Source: Symbiodinium natans (taxonomy: Eukaryota > Sar > Dinophyceae > Suessiales > Symbiodiniaceae). Taken from it: DNA of 64,000 nt. The DNA lies in contig CAJNDS010002445.1 of assembly GCA_905221605.1 (NCBI GenBank), forward strand, positions 17,501 to 81,500, in the 5' to 3' direction. This document shows positions 61,087 through 64,000 of this stretch, piece after piece; position 1 is the first letter of the stretch; every line of letters starts with the position of its first letter. The position numbers were made by a program, and so were the translations under genes. The notes beneath the pieces were generated by a model. That model saw nothing but the letters and a program-made list of their open reading frames with translations, had not been told where the DNA came from and did no database searches.

Positions 61087-64000
61087 GGAAGCCGAAGTGA
61101 CCTCACAGTGCAAGAAAGATCGCACGCGAACAATGCAAGACTGCTTTGTCTTGAATGCCAGCTAAAGACAAGTTTAGCAAGCCAAGAACACGCGTATCGA
61201 CGGCGTTTTTTGTTTTCTTAAGTGTTGATGCAAACAGTATCGAATAGAAAAAATCTTGTTTGTCTGTAGTTGATTTTAATTATTATTGACCCCAAATGGG
61301 TTCCAAAAGCAGCTCAATTCTGGGCACCGAAAACGGGCCCTAGATTTTGGATTTCCTGTGTGAACATACAAGGCCACCCAGGTTGGAGCCTCAAATTGGA
61401 ACCCAAGTTTGGGAGCCATTTTTGGGCCCAGTTGCGGCGTTTTTTTCACACACGGGAAGCCAGATCTGGCTTTCACAGCTCCTCGTTGCGAGTAAAACAA
61501 ATAAGCCTCTCAGTCGGTTCCAGTCTAAGTCTTGTGTCAGTCTTCCCCCAAAATTAGAACAGCAGGCAGCAAGGCGGCAAAGTGTGAACTTGTTTGGAAC
61601 CGGAACTCTCTCTAACTGTGGAGGTCACTGGAGCTTCCCTACCTTTTCGATCAATTTTGCTGCCCCTCATCTTGGGTTTCAGATTCTCCAGGTTTTGGTG
61701 CAAGGCCTGAAGGCAGAAGAGGAGAAAAGAAGGGTGCAGACTCAACATCGGTGGAAACTGCAGCTTGGAAAAGTTCAATGCTTTGAAACAAGTGTTTTTA
61801 AAAGCCTCTGACAGTGCCGTTTGGACAGAAATCAACTGCAGGACGAGACGAGTTCAACCGTGGTGTTGATTCGTTAAGGTTGCGCGCGACGCCCAAGCCA
61901 AACCGCTTGAAAATTGCAAAGTGTATTTCCAGAATGTGAATAAGTGCGAGCGAAGCGAGCGAAACACCAGAGTAAATTCAACAAATTTAACTGATCAAGT
62001 GTTGATTTTGAGAGTTTTTTCACATTTTTGGAGACTTCAGAAATTTTGAAAATTCGTTGAATGGTGCTGAATCCAGGGAAGAATTGCAACACGCAACCAA
62101 AACGAAAGACAAAGAATTGAGGCACCCAGCCTGAAAGAAAAGCAGAGTTTCTTCTGCTCAATCTTCTGTCAAAATTTCAGTGTACCTTGATGTCTGTTTC
62201 GCCATTTTTGAGAAAAACAAAGACAAGAGAACGCAGTTGAAGCTTTGTCAAAAAAAGTCGAATGGAATGGAAATCGAGGCTGGGCGACTCTCACAAGTCG
62301 TTCTGGCCATGATGAGAGGTCAGTGTGATTGTTTTTTTTTCAATGTTAGCAGGAACTGCAAAAACATGGGTTTTTCTTTTTGAACTTTGGATAAATCGAT
62401 AAAAAACACTGGAAAAAAACCAGAGTCGTGAAACTTAGACAATTTTCTTGATTTAGCAGCAGATTCAGACACAGCAACACTTTTTGTTTTTTTTTTTCAG
62501 TTCAAATTGCCTTTGCCCGTGTGAACAGAATTGTTCTTTTGCTTTTTGTTCAATGTTTTCTCTGTTTTTTGTTGGGATGATCTCTCGGTTAAGTTGCAAG
62601 CCTTTGGAAAGAGAGGGTTACTTCTGAGACTCCATGCCTCACCACCCTTTGTCCACACACTAACACTTTCCTGCACATTCCAACCCACTTTGCAACCACA
62701 AATGCTCACACACACACACATCCACAACACTCATGCACACTCAGAGAAAACAGGGAAGCCGAAGTGACCTCCACAGTGCAAGAAAGATCGCACGCGAACA
62801 ATGCAAGACTGCTTTGTCTTGAATGCCAGCTAAAGACAAGTTTAGCAAGCCAAGAACACGCGTATCGACGGCGTTTTTTGTTTTCTTAAGTGTTGATGCA
62901 AACAGTATCGAATAGAAAAAATCTTGTTTGTCTGTAGTTGATTTTAATTATTATTGACCCCAAATGGGTTCCAAAAGCAGCTCAATTCTGGGCACCGAAA
63001 ACGGGCCCTAGATTTTGGATTTCCTGTGTGAACATACAAGGCCACCCAGGTTGGAGCCTCAAATTGGAACCCAAGTTTGGGAGCCATTTTTGGGCCCAGT
63101 TGCGGCATTTTTTTCACACACGGGAAGCCAGATCTGGCTTTCACAGCTCCTCGTTGCGAGTAAAACAAATAAGCCTCTCAGTCGGTTCCAGTCTAAGTCT
63201 TGTGTCAGTCTTCCCCCAAAATTAGAACAGCAAGGCAGCAAGGCGGCAAAGTGTGAACTTGTTTGGAACCGGAACTTTCTCTAACTGTGGAGGTCACTGG
63301 AGCTTCCCTACCTTTTCGATCAATTTTGCTGCCCCTCATCTTGGGTTTCAGATTCTCCAGGTTTTGGTGCAAGGCCTGAAGGCAGAAGAGGAGAAAAGAA
63401 GGGTGCAGACTCAACATCGGTGGAAACTGCAGCTTGGAAAAGTTCAATGCTTTGAAACAAGTGTTTTTAAAAGCCTCTGACAGTGCCGTTTGGACAGAAA
63501 TCAACTGCAGGACGAGACGAGTTCAACCGTGGTGTTGATTCGTTAAGGTTGCGCGCGACGCCCAAGCCAAACCGCTTGAAAATTGCAAAGTGTATTTCCA
63601 GAATGTGAATAAGTGCGAGCGAAGCGAGCGAAACACCAGAGTAAATTCAACAAATTTAACTGATCAAGTGTTGATTTTGAGGGTTTTTTCACATTTTTGG
63701 AGACTTCAGAAATTTTGAAAATTCGTTGAATGGTGCTGAATCCAGGGAAGAATTGCAACACGCAACCAAAACGAAAGACAAAGAATTGAGGCACCCAGCC
63801 TGAAAGAAAAGCAGAGTTTCTTCTGCTCAATCTTCTGTCAAAATTTCAGTGTGTCTTGATGTCTGTTTCGCCATTTTTGAGAAAAACAAAGACAAGAGAA
63901 CGCAGTTGAAGCTTTGTCAAAAAAAAGTCGAATGGAATGGAAATCGAGGCTGGGCGACTCTCACAAGTCGTTCTGGCCATGATGAGAGGTCAGTGTGATT

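Larger units (their letters stand above)
54315..64000 (+). repeat. Satellite-like tandem array of alternating 1.6- and 2.1-kb units
   Basis: Using TGTGGAGGTCACTGGAGCTT as anchor, units start at 54315, 55771, 57891, 59501, 61617 and 63286 (spacings 1456, 2120, 1610, 2116, 1669). Units are almost identical. The 2.1-kb units carry an extra 448-bp block. The first unit lacks a 201-bp segment present in all later ones, and unit 3 also lacks about 56 bp near 59020. Short frames of 60-100 codons recur in every unit in several frames of both strands; none has a domain I recognise. The array continues past the window. Confidence 0.95.

Noticed and set aside
54772-64000. Recurring 60-177-codon frames in every satellite unit
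   Set aside because: They occur in several frames of both strands, vary between units through indels, and show no domain or codon bias.
1-64000. tRNA, rRNA or snRNA genes
   Set aside because: None recognised by eye; short structured RNAs could be missed without a covariance search.

Overview
The window reads as nuclear DNA of a dinoflagellate (genus not resolved). The evidence is pervasive TTTAGGG/CCCTAAA telomere-type heptamer sequence far from any chromosome end, protein-coding exons only 37-111 nt long whose inferred introns start with GT, GC or GA and end with AG (often AG|G), neighbouring genes on the same strand, a Copia-type retrotransposon with a large accessory coding load, and very large amounts of micro-, mini- and satellite repeat.

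Region 1 (1-27.9 kb, minus strand). A ferric-reductase/NADPH-oxidase-family gene can be assembled as a phase-consistent chain of 15 tiny exons from an ATG at 25354 down to 130, leaving the window at its left edge. It has the two bis-heme histidine pairs and the HPFT flavin-binding motif. Its introns are largely degenerate TTTAGGG/CCCTAAA. One intron (between exons 7 and 8) carries a complete 11,967-bp Copia-like element (5974-17940) with identical 230-bp LTRs and a 5-bp target duplication. That element encodes Gag (CCCH plus CCHC fingers), an aspartic protease, a region resembling a DNA C5-methyltransferase fold, integrase, reverse transcriptase/RNase H and a roughly 800-residue multi-membrane-segment extension, spread over three frame changes. 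Upstream on the same strand is a two-exon unknown gene (26938-27862).

Region 2 (27.9-35 kb). More heptamer-rich sequence with exon-like islands, a 21-bp repeat block arranged as two large imperfect palindromes around a G tract, small elements with terminal inverted repeats, and a multi-membrane-span protein in two candidate exons (32984-34305).

Region 3 (35-45 kb). Microsatellites and minisatellites separate relics: a decayed PPR gene, a truncated tyrosine recombinase, and the 3' end of a LINE-like ORF2 with zinc fingers and a ubiquitin-specific-protease-like domain, followed by double-hairpin motifs and several tandem arrays.

Region 4 (45-64 kb). A 7.4-kb stretch without recognisable genes lies between two 175-177-bp direct repeats. 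A satellite-like array follows, made of 1.6- and 2.1-kb units that alternate, the difference being mainly presence or absence of a 448-bp block.

No rRNA, tRNA or spliced-leader gene was recognised. Exon boundaries, domain calls and functions are read from sequence and family knowledge only; no database search was run.
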